Below are positions 33,889 to 41,582 of a stretch of DNA of 64,000 bases, in pieces. Numbering within the stretch: position 1 is the first letter of the stretch; each line of letters begins with the position of its first letter. The position numbers were made by a program, and so were the translations under genes. The notes below the pieces were generated by a model that made no database searches, was not told the origin of the DNA, and saw only the letters and a list, made by a program, of their open reading frames with translations. Source of the DNA: Ruminococcus flavefaciens AE3010 (GTDB lineage: Bacteria; Bacillota; Clostridia; Oscillospirales; Ruminococcaceae); assembly GCF_000526795.1 (NCBI RefSeq), contig NZ_JAGT01000001.1:2624501-2688500 (forward strand), in the 5' to 3' direction.

Positions 33889-34857
33889 ATGTATAACGAT
33901 ATCAAGCTTGAAAAGGGTCTTTACAATCTCAGCGGCAAGTCTTTCACAGCTGCTCTCGAGGAGCTTGACCCATCCTCGTCATACGCAGGCACAGCTCTTG
34001 AAAAGCTGGACGCTTTCGAGAGACAGCTCAAGCGCTTCAACATCAGGATAAGCGGTCAGGACTGCGACCGTGTTGAGAAGTTCTTCTCCACAACGGAAAC
34101 AGCTATCCTCTTCCCCGAGTTCGTTACAAGATGTATCAGAAAGGGGTTTGACGAGACAGTGCTCCGCTCTGTGTGTGCGGCTAAGACAGTATGCGCAAGC
34201 AGTCAGTATCTGGGCTGCGTCATCGACGATGATACAGTTGCATACGGAACAACGGATCATGCTGAACAGCTCCCCGAGGCTACAGTAAGAGAGGGCTCCA
34301 CAGCTACCGTGCTCTCCAAGTTCGGCAGACTTATCAGCGCTTCATATGAGGCTATCCGCCAGCAGAGACTTGACGTTTTCGGCGTCATGCTGAGAAGCGT
34401 CGGCGTAAGACTTGCTGTGACAGTAGTCAAGGAGGCTGTTGACGTTCTCGTTGACGGCGTGACACCTATCACTACAGCATCTCTTACCTATGACGACCTT
34501 GCGGCTCTCTATGGCGAGTTCGACTGCTTCGACATGACAACGGTCATTACATCGCCCGAGCTTGCTTCAAAGATAGCAGCTATGGAGCAGGTCAAGGACT
34601 GCAATGCCAATTCCGAGGGCAAGCTTGTGCTCCCATTCGGCTCTGAGCTTATCAAGACCTCGGCTGCGGACGATGATACTATCATCGGTATCGACCGCGA
34701 TTTCGCGCTGGAGTTCATCACCAGCACCGACCTTGTGATGGAGACAGACAAGCTCATCGACCGTCAGCTGGACCAGATAACAGTGTCCATCACCTGCGGC
34801 TTCAGAAAGATAACTCCCGATGCAGTAAAGGTGCTTACTGTCAATTCAAACGAGTAA
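33889..34857 (+). CDS. Phage major capsid protein (HK97-like fold, likely)
   Basis: About 322 residues from ATG 33889 (GGAGG 8 bp upstream; the ATGs at 33868 and 33883 are too early). A helical N-terminal region is followed by a region resembling the HK97 P- and A-domains: SKFGRLISASYEAIRQQRLDV then VTPITTASLTYDDLAALYGEF, TTVITSPELASKI and DRDFALEFIT. Family assignment rests on this pattern and gene order, not on a specific motif. No obvious delta scaffold domain. Confidence 0.75.
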   Translation: MYNDIKLEKGLYNLSGKSFTAALEELDPSSSYAGTALEKLDAFERQLKRFNIRISGQDCDRVEKFFSTTETAILFPEFVTRCIRKGFDETVLRSVCAAKTVCASSQYLGCVIDDDTVAYGTTDHAEQLPEATVREGSTATVLSKFGRLISASYEAIRQQRLDVFGVMLRSVGVRLAVTVVKEAVDVLVDGVTPITTASLTYDDLAALYGEFDCFDMTTVITSPELASKIAAMEQVKDCNANSEGKLVLPFGSELIKTSAADDDTIIGIDRDFALEFITSTDLVMETDKLIDRQLDQITVSITCGFRKITPDAVKVLTVNSNE

Positions 34858-34871
34858 TATCGCCCCGATTC

Positions 34872-35033
34872 AGGGGACGCCCTCTCTTTCAGGGCGTCCC
34901 CTCTTCCCAAACAGTCCACTGGACTGTTTGGGAATTCACCCCTTGCGGAGCGCTTTGTAACTGTGGGGCTTTGCCCCACGCCCCACAAGGGCTGTCAGCC
35001 CTTGACCTGACCAAAGGAACACAGTCCCTTTGG
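34872..35033 (+). repeat. Row of five hairpins between capsid and protease genes
   Basis: AGGGGACGCCCT/AGGGCGTCCCCT (34872-34902), CCCAAACAGTCCA/TGGACTGTTTGGG (34906-34932), GTGGGGC/GCCCCAC (34963-34979), AAGGGCT/AGCCCTT (34987-35003), CCAAAGG/CCTTTGG (35011-35033). None has a T-run. Confidence 0.85.
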
Positions 35034-35078
35034 AATCCCGTTCATGGGTTCAATTTAATTATTCCGAAAGGAGAAAAC

Positions 35079-35912
35079 ATGGACAAGTCTATTCTTGATA
35101 AAATAAACAGATTCACACGCAGAAAGCTCGGTGAGGACGAGGTCTACGTCTTTGACATCGTGCTCTGCGACAACGACATCGACCGCGACTGCGAGCGCTT
35201 CTCCGACGGGGCTCTGGAAACGCTGAAAGATAGCTTTATCGGCAAGACTGGTATCTTCGACCACGACGCCGCAGCTGCAAATCAGAACGCCCGTATCTTT
35301 GACGCGGAGCTTATCACAGACAGCTCCCGCAGCACAAAAAACGGCGAGCCGTACAAGTACCTGAAAGCAAGTGCCTACATGGTCCGCACCGAAAACAACA
35401 AGGATCTCATTGCGGAGATAGACGGCGGCATAAAGAAAGAGGTCAGCATTTCCTGCTCGGCAGCTAAGCGTATCTGCTCAGTATGCGGAAACGACAAGGC
35501 TGTGACCTCATGTGACCATGTCAAGGGCAAGACCTACGGCGGAAAGCTCTGCCACACCGTTCTCGACGACATCACCGACGCCTATGAGTGGAGCTTCGTT
35601 GCAGTGCCTGCACAGGTAAACGCAGGCGTCACCAAGAAGTACAGCGAAGCCGATACCGTAAGGGCTCAGGCTGCCGCAGACGTTAAGGCTGCCGATGAGG
35701 AGCTCCGCCGCGATATACGCAGGCTCGCTTATTTTGCAGGCGGCAGGGAGGCTGCGGACATAGCTTCATTATCGGCTGCGAATCTGAATACTCAGCAGCT
35801 CATTGCCATGCGCAAGTCCTTTGAGGCTAAATGCGGAAAGGGCAGGGCAGAGGTGCAGCTGGAAAGTACAGACAAAAGTGAGGAGTCAACTTCTGATTTC
35901 TCCATGAGATAG
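35079..35912 (+). CDS. Putative phage capsid maturation protease
   Basis: About 277 residues from ATG 35079 with GAAAGGAG; a longer frame from 34971 would cover the hairpin row. FIGKTGIFDHDAAAANQNA (candidate His), KKEVSISCSAAK (candidate Ser) and AYEWSFVAVPAQVNAGVTKK match the layout of herpesvirus-like prohead serine proteases. A helical tail from residue 200 may be scaffold-like. A CSVCGN...C pair near 130 may bind metal. Unusually it follows the capsid gene instead of preceding it. Confidence 0.65.
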   Translation: MDKSILDKINRFTRRKLGEDEVYVFDIVLCDNDIDRDCERFSDGALETLKDSFIGKTGIFDHDAAAANQNARIFDAELITDSSRSTKNGEPYKYLKASAYMVRTENNKDLIAEIDGGIKKEVSISCSAAKRICSVCGNDKAVTSCDHVKGKTYGGKLCHTVLDDITDAYEWSFVAVPAQVNAGVTKKYSEADTVRAQAAADVKAADEELRRDIRRLAYFAGGREAADIASLSAANLNTQQLIAMRKSFEAKCGKGRAEVQLESTDKSEESTSDFSMR

Positions 35913-35922
35913 GAGGGACACA

Positions 35923-36297
35923 ATGGATATACAGACTATCGTAAGCGCCTTTGAGCTCTTTACGGGAGAGGAGAACGGCGACGAATACTATCAGCTCATA
36001 CTCCTTGCGGCAGATGAGGTGGAGCGCCTTATGCTTCCCGATGCGGACAAGACCGAGCTGAGAGTCAGCTTTCTCTGTGGTGCGCTGGCATTTTACAGAT
36101 TGCAGCAGATCCTCGCCGCAAGAGAAAGAGCAGCAGTCACCTATGCAGGCAAGGTGCTGAAAGAGTCACAGAATACTGCCTACAGCTTCGCAAAGGAGCT
36201 TCTCAGGGACTACGTACAGATATGCAGCGACCTGCTGAAAGCACAGAACTTCACATTCAGCAGCTTTGCAGGCGGAGAGGAGCTGATATCATGCTGA
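35923..36297 (+). CDS. Head-tail connector (gp6-like), putative
   Basis: 124 mostly helical residues starting MDIQTIVSAFELFTG, 10 bp after the protease gene. Size, helical content and place after the capsid genes fit the gp6-like DNA-packaging connectors. No specific motif seen. Confidence 0.5.
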   Translation: MDIQTIVSAFELFTGEENGDEYYQLILLAADEVERLMLPDADKTELRVSFLCGALAFYRLQQILAARERAAVTYAGKVLKESQNTAYSFAKELLRDYVQICSDLLKAQNFTFSSFAGGEELISC

Positions 36298-36701
36298 GAG
36301 ACATTATCGACGATATTATCGAAAGACTGGCGGCTCATAATGTTTCGCCAGTTTACAGCGCCTTTGACGCAAGAGCTATCGACCGCAAGGGTAGGAGCTT
36401 TTTCACGGTGGTGGGCATAAGCGCCTTTGAGTCATCGACTCCTATTTATTCCCAGTACATCGTGTATCTGCCCTTTAAGTCGGAGATAGAGCTGACAGTT
36501 ACAGCTCCCGATACAAGCTCCGCGGAGGAGCTCTACGGATACTATGACAGCAATATTGCTCCCGTTATATTTGATATGTCGGGACTTACATGCAGTCTCG
36601 GCAAGATGAGCCTTAAATTCGACAGCAATATACAGCGCCTTGTGCTGTCGGTGAAGCTTCGCATAAGCGGCGTCACCAAGTTTGAAAGGAGCAGCCCATG
36701 A
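36291..36701 (+). CDS. Phage neck or tail-completion protein, putative
   Basis: About 136 residues from ATG 36291, overlapping the previous stop; GGAGAGGAG upstream. It begins MLRDIIDDIIERL and is then beta-rich. Position suggests a neck or tail terminator protein. Not recognised by sequence. Confidence 0.45.
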   Translation: MLRDIIDDIIERLAAHNVSPVYSAFDARAIDRKGRSFFTVVGISAFESSTPIYSQYIVYLPFKSEIELTVTAPDTSSAEELYGYYDSNIAPVIFDMSGLTCSLGKMSLKFDSNIQRLVLSVKLRISGVTKFERSSP

Positions 36702-37093
36702 GTACCGTAACTGCTATCAATGAGCGAAAGCCGGCGGCTGTAGTTATAGGCGGAGTAACATTCTTCTGTGAGAGCTTCAAGGCTTCCGCAGTACGCAGTA
36801 TCACCGAGGAATCCACTACGGACGGCGGTACTGTGGTCACAAATAACGCTTCACGAAGCACAAGGCTGACATTTTCGGGGAGAGTAAGCACTGAGGGAGC
36901 TTCCGAAGACGCAGTATACAGCTTCAATGGGCTGGTAAACTCATCGGCTCCTTTCAATGTGGAGCACATGGGACTTGTCTTTGCGGACTGCCGAATGCTG
37001 TCCTATACTTTTGACGATAAGGGCGACGACTGGGCAGACGCAACGGTGGTGCTTATGACAGCAGAGCCCGTCACAAGGAGAAGTGCGGTATGA
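36698..37093 (+). CDS. Phage tail-associated protein, putative (GpU-like)
   Basis: 131 residues, beta-rich, with a four-base ATGA overlap at both ends. The segment NASRSTRLTFSGRV vaguely recalls GpU-type proteins that precede gpX and gpD in P2-like phages. Assignment is weak and rests mostly on being directly upstream of the hub-like gene. Confidence 0.4.
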   Translation: MSTVTAINERKPAAVVIGGVTFFCESFKASAVRSITEESTTDGGTVVTNNASRSTRLTFSGRVSTEGASEDAVYSFNGLVNSSAPFNVEHMGLVFADCRMLSYTFDDKGDDWADATVVLMTAEPVTRRSAV

Positions 37094-38013
37094 GTGTGAG
37101 AATAACAGTTACCACAAAAAACGGCGTTCAGTACGCCGAGGAGAATGTGATGAGCTTCAGCTTCCATAAGGACATTTATACTCCATATACCTCCCTCAGT
37201 GCAAGGATAAGGGCGAAAAGAAGCTCCTACACCGATGGGGCGGAGGTCTCCCTTATAATCAACGGGGATATAGTTCACCACGGACTGGTGGACAGCCTTA
37301 AATGGGAGAAAAGGGGCGGTGCGGACTTCCTTGTGATAAAGTCGAGGGGCTTCACCTCGCTTCTGACTCAGAACCAGATAGAGCCCGGACTTAAACTGAA
37401 TATGTCCTTCAATGCTCTTATGGACAACTTCTACACCCTGCCCTATGTAACTCATGAGAACAATGCCGATGACAGCAGCTATATCTACGTGAAGCCAAAT
37501 ACCTCCATGTGGGACGCGGCTGCGAATCTGGCATACAAGCTCCTCGGCACTTATCCCTATGTAAGGGGAGCGAATATGGTTATGATAAGTCAGTATCCCA
37601 CCCCCGAGAGCTTCGACCTGAGCGGCGAAAAGCTCATTGCTTCGGGCTCGGAGCTGATGTACAGCCGTCTTGCCAGCGACTATCATATGGCTGACATCAA
37701 CGGCGATTACGGCACCTTCGACCTTACGGACAGCGACGTTACTGCGCTGAAAATAGTTCGGCACAAGTACTTCGACCTTGATATGCGGTTCCTCTATTCG
37801 CCGCCGCAGGCTCTTATCTACCGTGATAAGTATGATTTCCGCGGCGAGGAGAGAGTGTACTGCTACTACAGCGGCTATCAGGGAGAGGATATCGGCGACA
37901 TTGTCAGCTTCGGCAGTATTACTGCGGAGCGCATCGGCGCTGTGTCCATAAACGGCAGCAGCAGGGGAATTTTTACCGAGGTAAGCGTGTACAGGGATAA
38001 GTTTCCGCATTGA
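37090..38013 (+). CDS. Late control D/baseplate hub-like protein
   Basis: 307 residues. The N-terminal beta domain (VRITVTTKNGVQYAEENVMSF, INGDIVHHGLVDSLKWEK) and the middle (FTSLLTQNQIEPGLKLNMSF) resemble phage gpD/XkdQ hub proteins that sit at the end of contractile tails. It is the last gene of the cassette; no tube, sheath, tape-measure, spike or lysis gene follows. Confidence 0.6.
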   Translation: MSVRITVTTKNGVQYAEENVMSFSFHKDIYTPYTSLSARIRAKRSSYTDGAEVSLIINGDIVHHGLVDSLKWEKRGGADFLVIKSRGFTSLLTQNQIEPGLKLNMSFNALMDNFYTLPYVTHENNADDSSYIYVKPNTSMWDAAANLAYKLLGTYPYVRGANMVMISQYPTPESFDLSGEKLIASGSELMYSRLASDYHMADINGDYGTFDLTDSDVTALKIVRHKYFDLDMRFLYSPPQALIYRDKYDFRGEERVYCYYSGYQGEDIGDIVSFGSITAERIGAVSINGSSRGIFTEVSVYRDKFPH

Positions 38014-38048
38014 GCCATTAGCCTTTAGCCATTAGCCGTTAGCTATGA
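38014..38048 (+). repeat. Heptanucleotide tandem array 8
   Basis: Units GCCATTA, GCCTTTA, GCCATTA, GCCGTTA, GCTATGA directly after the last phage gene stop. Confidence 0.85.
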
Positions 38049-38081
38049 AAAAGCCCGTGAACTTCTGTTCACGGGCTTTGG
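38046..38081. terminator. Bidirectional terminator
   Basis: Stem AAAGCCCGTGAAC / GTTCACGGGCTTT with TTCT loop, between convergent phage and GH74 genes. Confidence 0.88.
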
Positions 38082-38085
38082 TGTT

Positions 38086-40872
38086 TTATTTAGTCTCGGG
38101 AAGTGCAGATATAAGCTTTAAGAGATAACGCTGTATCGCACCTGCGTCCTCGGTGGTCATGCCGTTGCTGCCGCCTGTAACATCGGCGTTCTTAACGCCC
38201 TGAGCTGTGATGTGGTGAGCGTCTGTACCTGTTGTGCCGAACTTATTGGGATTTGCAAGAGCCTGCATTATCATTACCACGTCTGAGAGGTCAACTGTTC
38301 CGTCGCAGTTTGCGTCGCCTGCTTTATAATCCTTGTCAGCTGCAGCGGGAGTTGTAGCAGCAGTAGTTGTGACTGTGGGCTTTGTTGTGGTTGTTGTGAC
38401 TGGCTTTGTTGTAGTTGTGGTCGTTTTGGGTGTTGAGGGACTACTCCCTGCGATCTGACCGTAAACGATTCCGCAGCCTACTGTGGACATATATACCTTG
38501 CCGAATTCGTCCATGTCGCCAACAAGGTAGTTGCCGTTTCCTGTACCGCCGTAGAGGTGGTCGGTATTGATGCATACCCATGTCTTTCCTGCGTCTGTGG
38601 AGCGGTAAATGCCCTCCTTGTCGTCCTTTTCGGGCTTTCCGTAGATGTAAAGGGTATTCACGCCGCCTGCCTTTTCGGGAGCGCCGTAGCCGATACACTT
38701 GGCGTAGGATACGTTATTCAGCTTCTCAATGGTCTTGCCCTTGTCGGAGATGATGTACACGCCCTCCTCTGCACCTGCGAAAGCGATAGTGCCCTTGGTA
38801 AGGTATGCAGGGTCGCCTGTTTCCTCGAACTTCCATGTGAGCTGCCAGTTATATGGGCAGATACGTGTCTCTGTGAATGTTGCGCCGTAGTCCTCGCTGA
38901 TGAAGAAGGAGTAGTGCGCCTCGTCGTAGGTGGGCTCCTTCTTGGACATATCAGATGACCAGTACTCGTTGTACTGAGCGCCTACAGCGTAAACTGTCTT
39001 GGGATCCTCGGGATCAACCAGTGAGTAAACGCCCTTTGTAGCCTTTATTCCCTCGCAGGTCTTCCATGTTGCGCCCCAGTCGTCGGAGTAGGATGCTGCG
39101 CCCTTTGCGCTTGTGTTTATAACTCTGTACTTGCCCTTGGAAAGCTCGGTTATGGAGAGCTTGCCGCCTGTGCAGGCAGGCTTGAAAGTCTTCCATGTTT
39201 TGCCGCGGTCGAGAGTATAGAAGCCGCTGCCTGTGTTGTTTCCGTCACCGTTGGCAGTTCTTGCCCATACGTCTGTATTCTGGGGGCATACTGTAATAGC
39301 GGAGGTAGAGCCCATATTGGGGTTGTACTGCTGAGGTATGCCGTCAACGGTCTCGTGAACGAAGCCGTCGTAGTCGCCGATAGCCGAGAGGTCGAGACCG
39401 TCAGCTGTGCTGTAGAAATCAAGGCTTACGCACTCCTCAACGCCGTCGGGCTGGAAGTAGAACTGGATATCCTTTTCAGCCCATGCATTGTCGCAGGCAA
39501 ATACGCCGTTTCCTGATGTGAGGAGGATACGGTCACCTTCCTCGTCTCTGGGGTCGATGAGGATACCGCTGCCCCAGTGACAAGCCTTGCCGTAGATCCA
39601 GTCATAGCCGTTGAGAGCAAGTGGGAGTGAGATGAACTGCTTTACGCCTACGCCTGTTGAGTAGTCTGTAGGTCCCTGACCGGGAGTGATGTCCTCCCAT
39701 GTCTTGCCGCCGTCAGAAGAGCGGAAGAAGTGGTCGCCCCATGCGATAGTGCCCTCGTTTTCGGGAGTGCTGGGGTCGTCCTGTACCCATTCATCGCCGC
39801 ACCACTGATCGGAGAAAACTCCGCAGGTACGTGCGAACATCTTGTTGGGGTCCTTTTTGTCAACATCGATCATACCGATGGAATTGTCGGATACTGAAAG
39901 CTTTTCAGCTGTTCCTGTTGCGATATTGTACTTGTATGCGCCGCCTGCTGCACCTGAGAATGCGAGACCTGCAATATATGTGAAGAAAAGATTTCCGTTG
40001 CGGTCGCTTGTTATTGAGAGGGGATAGTTTGCGTTGGGGAGAGCCTTGATGGGCTCGAACTTGTCGTCCTTGACGCTTGCAACGTGGACATTAGCCTGTC
40101 CTGTAACGGAAGTGCCCACGTAAACCTTGCCGCCCTCGATGTGGATACAGCCGATACCGTTCTGCTGGTTGTAGAGCTTGCTGGGCTCTGTGCCTCTTAC
40201 GATATGCTCTGTCCATGAGGGATATTTGATCTCGCCTGTGAAAAGTCCCAGAGCATCATAGCCCTCAACAGGCTTCCATGACTTACCGCCGTCAGTTGAC
40301 TTGATAAGTGCGGACTTGCCGCCTGTTACGTCGCCGCCTGCGTAGATAGTGTCGGGGTTGTCGGGGTCAACTGCGATAGGCTCGATACACTCACGTCCGT
40401 CGCCGTTTCCGTGCACCTGTATCTGCTCGGTAACGTCAACTCCCGTAAAGGTCTTGCCGCCGTCGGTGGTCTTGTAGATGACTGTCTTTGCGTCAGAGAA
40501 GTATGCGCAGCCGCAGAGGAAGTAGGCTGTCATATCGTCTGTGGGGTCGATAGCGATGCCCTTACAGCTGAGGAGACCTCTGTCGTCCTCGTTGATGAAG
40601 CCGAAAAGCTGCACCCATCTCTTCTGATCGTAGTCGTATCTGTACGCGCCGCCAACGTCTGTACGGAGGTACATTTCCTTCTGTCCTGTAACTATGCCCG
40701 AAACGAAGCCTGCGCCGCCTATTTTGAGGGTGTCCCATTCCATAGTTGAGGAGATGTCCTTGGACGCTGCGGAAACGGTACTTACCTTGTCCGATGTGCT
40801 TAATACGGACGAGGTACCGAAGCTGATGCAGAGTGCGCAAAGACCTGCCATAGTCTTTTTCATTCTGTTCAT
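38086..40872 (-). CDS. Secreted GH74 xyloglucanase-type enzyme with dockerin
   Basis: 928 residues. Signal peptide (residues 1-36), then a GH74 double seven-bladed propeller starting WDTLKIGGAGFVSGIV and LRTDVGGAYRYDYD. Asp-box-like STDGGKTW repeats recur along it. A Thr/Pro linker near residue 825 leads to a dockerin (residues about 850-928) with two calcium repeats, GDANCDGTVDLSDVVMIMQ and NADVTGGSNGMTTEDAGAIQ. GH74 enzymes cut xyloglucan chains; the dockerin would attach it to a cellulosome scaffoldin. Own promoter with an inverted repeat at -35. Confidence 0.93.
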   Translation of the reverse strand: MNRMKKTMAGLCALCISFGTSSVLSTSDKVSTVSAASKDISSTMEWDTLKIGGAGFVSGIVTGQKEMYLRTDVGGAYRYDYDQKRWVQLFGFINEDDRGLLSCKGIAIDPTDDMTAYFLCGCAYFSDAKTVIYKTTDGGKTFTGVDVTEQIQVHGNGDGRECIEPIAVDPDNPDTIYAGGDVTGGKSALIKSTDGGKSWKPVEGYDALGLFTGEIKYPSWTEHIVRGTEPSKLYNQQNGIGCIHIEGGKVYVGTSVTGQANVHVASVKDDKFEPIKALPNANYPLSITSDRNGNLFFTYIAGLAFSGAAGGAYKYNIATGTAEKLSVSDNSIGMIDVDKKDPNKMFARTCGVFSDQWCGDEWVQDDPSTPENEGTIAWGDHFFRSSDGGKTWEDITPGQGPTDYSTGVGVKQFISLPLALNGYDWIYGKACHWGSGILIDPRDEEGDRILLTSGNGVFACDNAWAEKDIQFYFQPDGVEECVSLDFYSTADGLDLSAIGDYDGFVHETVDGIPQQYNPNMGSTSAITVCPQNTDVWARTANGDGNNTGSGFYTLDRGKTWKTFKPACTGGKLSITELSKGKYRVINTSAKGAASYSDDWGATWKTCEGIKATKGVYSLVDPEDPKTVYAVGAQYNEYWSSDMSKKEPTYDEAHYSFFISEDYGATFTETRICPYNWQLTWKFEETGDPAYLTKGTIAFAGAEEGVYIISDKGKTIEKLNNVSYAKCIGYGAPEKAGGVNTLYIYGKPEKDDKEGIYRSTDAGKTWVCINTDHLYGGTGNGNYLVGDMDEFGKVYMSTVGCGIVYGQIAGSSPSTPKTTTTTTKPVTTTTTKPTVTTTAATTPAAADKDYKAGDANCDGTVDLSDVVMIMQALANPNKFGTTGTDAHHITAQGVKNADVTGGSNGMTTEDAGAIQRYLLKLISALPETK

Positions 40873-40942
40873 TGTAATTTTTTCCTTTCTGTTTGGTTTT
40901 TTATTTTTAGCCGAACATTTTTCATGTTTATTTTACGATTTA

Positions 40943-40971
40943 ATTCTAACATCTATATACAATAGTGTCAA
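40943..40971 (-). promoter_or_regulatory. Sigma-A promoter (minus) for the GH74 gene
   Basis: TTGACA, 17 bp, TAGAAT, about 70 bp before the start codon. Confidence 0.8.
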
Positions 40972-40996
40972 GGAAATCAGGCGTTTATGACACTAT
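40962..40996. promoter_or_regulatory. Candidate operator at the GH74 promoter
   Basis: Perfect inverted repeat ATAGTGTCA, 17 bp, TGACACTAT, covering the -35 box. Confidence 0.6.
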
Positions 40997-41096
40997 CGGA
41001 CATAATGATGATATTATTTTGCAGAGCCTAAAAATGAACTTTCTTTTAAGCTGCGTCAGCTTAAATCCAATTAACAGAATGATAACATTTTACGGC

Positions 41097-41340
41097 AAAA
41101 ATAAAAGCGCAGCTGTAAAAAGCTGCGCCGCCGTTATAATGAAATAACAATGAAGATCATAAAACCTCTTTAATCTCTCTTTGCCCCCTGTACGGAGCGG
41201 GGATCCGCTTCTTGCAGAGAAGGAGACACCGCAGCACATCCCGCACGGTCAGCGACCGAACGGCACTGTTTCCCCCCAGTTCCTAAAGCCGCAGTGCCTG
41301 TGTCCTTTCTGCTATCACGATATATACATATCATATCCCG
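41097..41340 (-). ncRNA. Candidate structured non-coding RNA
   Basis: No protein frame fits here. On the minus strand a promoter (TTGTTG, 17 bp, TATGAT) is followed by about 235 nt with strong pairing: GGCACUG/CAGUGCC, CGGUC/GACCG, GGACAC/GUGUCU, CUUCU/AGAAG and CCCC/GGGG, ending in a perfect intrinsic terminator. Its GC content is far higher than its surroundings. No known riboswitch, 6S, SRP or RNase P signature is recognised. The remaining 41380-41510 is AT-rich with only the kinase promoter beyond. Confidence 0.55.
41107..41128 (-). terminator. Terminator of the candidate ncRNA
   Basis: Minus strand stem GCGCAGCT / AGCTGCGC with TTTTAC loop, then TTTTATTTTT. Confidence 0.88.
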
Positions 41341-41350
41341 TAATTATTGT

Positions 41351-41379
41351 ATCATAACCTGTTCCACATGGTTCAACAA
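41351..41379 (-). promoter_or_regulatory. Promoter of the candidate ncRNA
   Basis: TTGTTG, 17 bp, TATGAT on the minus strand. Confidence 0.55.
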
Positions 41380-41511
41380 AAAACGCCTGTTTTTGGCGGT
41401 TTGCGGAAATTTTTTTTTGAGAAATCTGATAAAAGCGGATTTTTCGGCGTTTTTTTAGCTGAAAAATTTTTTGCGGACAAAAAAAGTTTACAAAAATTGG
41501 TCTGCCATTTC

Positions 41512-41540
41512 TTTACAAACAGTGCAGAATGTGATATAAT
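41512..41540 (+). promoter_or_regulatory. Sigma-A promoter for the sensor kinase operon
   Basis: TTTACA, 17 bp, TATAAT preceded by TGTGA. Confidence 0.8.
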
Positions 41541-41582
41541 GCATTTGTATATATTTTTTGCAATAGCAGGGAGGTACTCCGA

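Noticed and set aside
37003-38010. Long minus-strand open frame opposite the hub-like phage gene
   Set aside because: It is the antisense of a well-supported gene, has no ribosome binding site, and its length follows from the codon bias of the plus strand.
41160-41320. Cobalamin or c-di-GMP riboswitch in the candidate ncRNA
   Set aside because: Conserved core sequences of these classes are not found on either strand.
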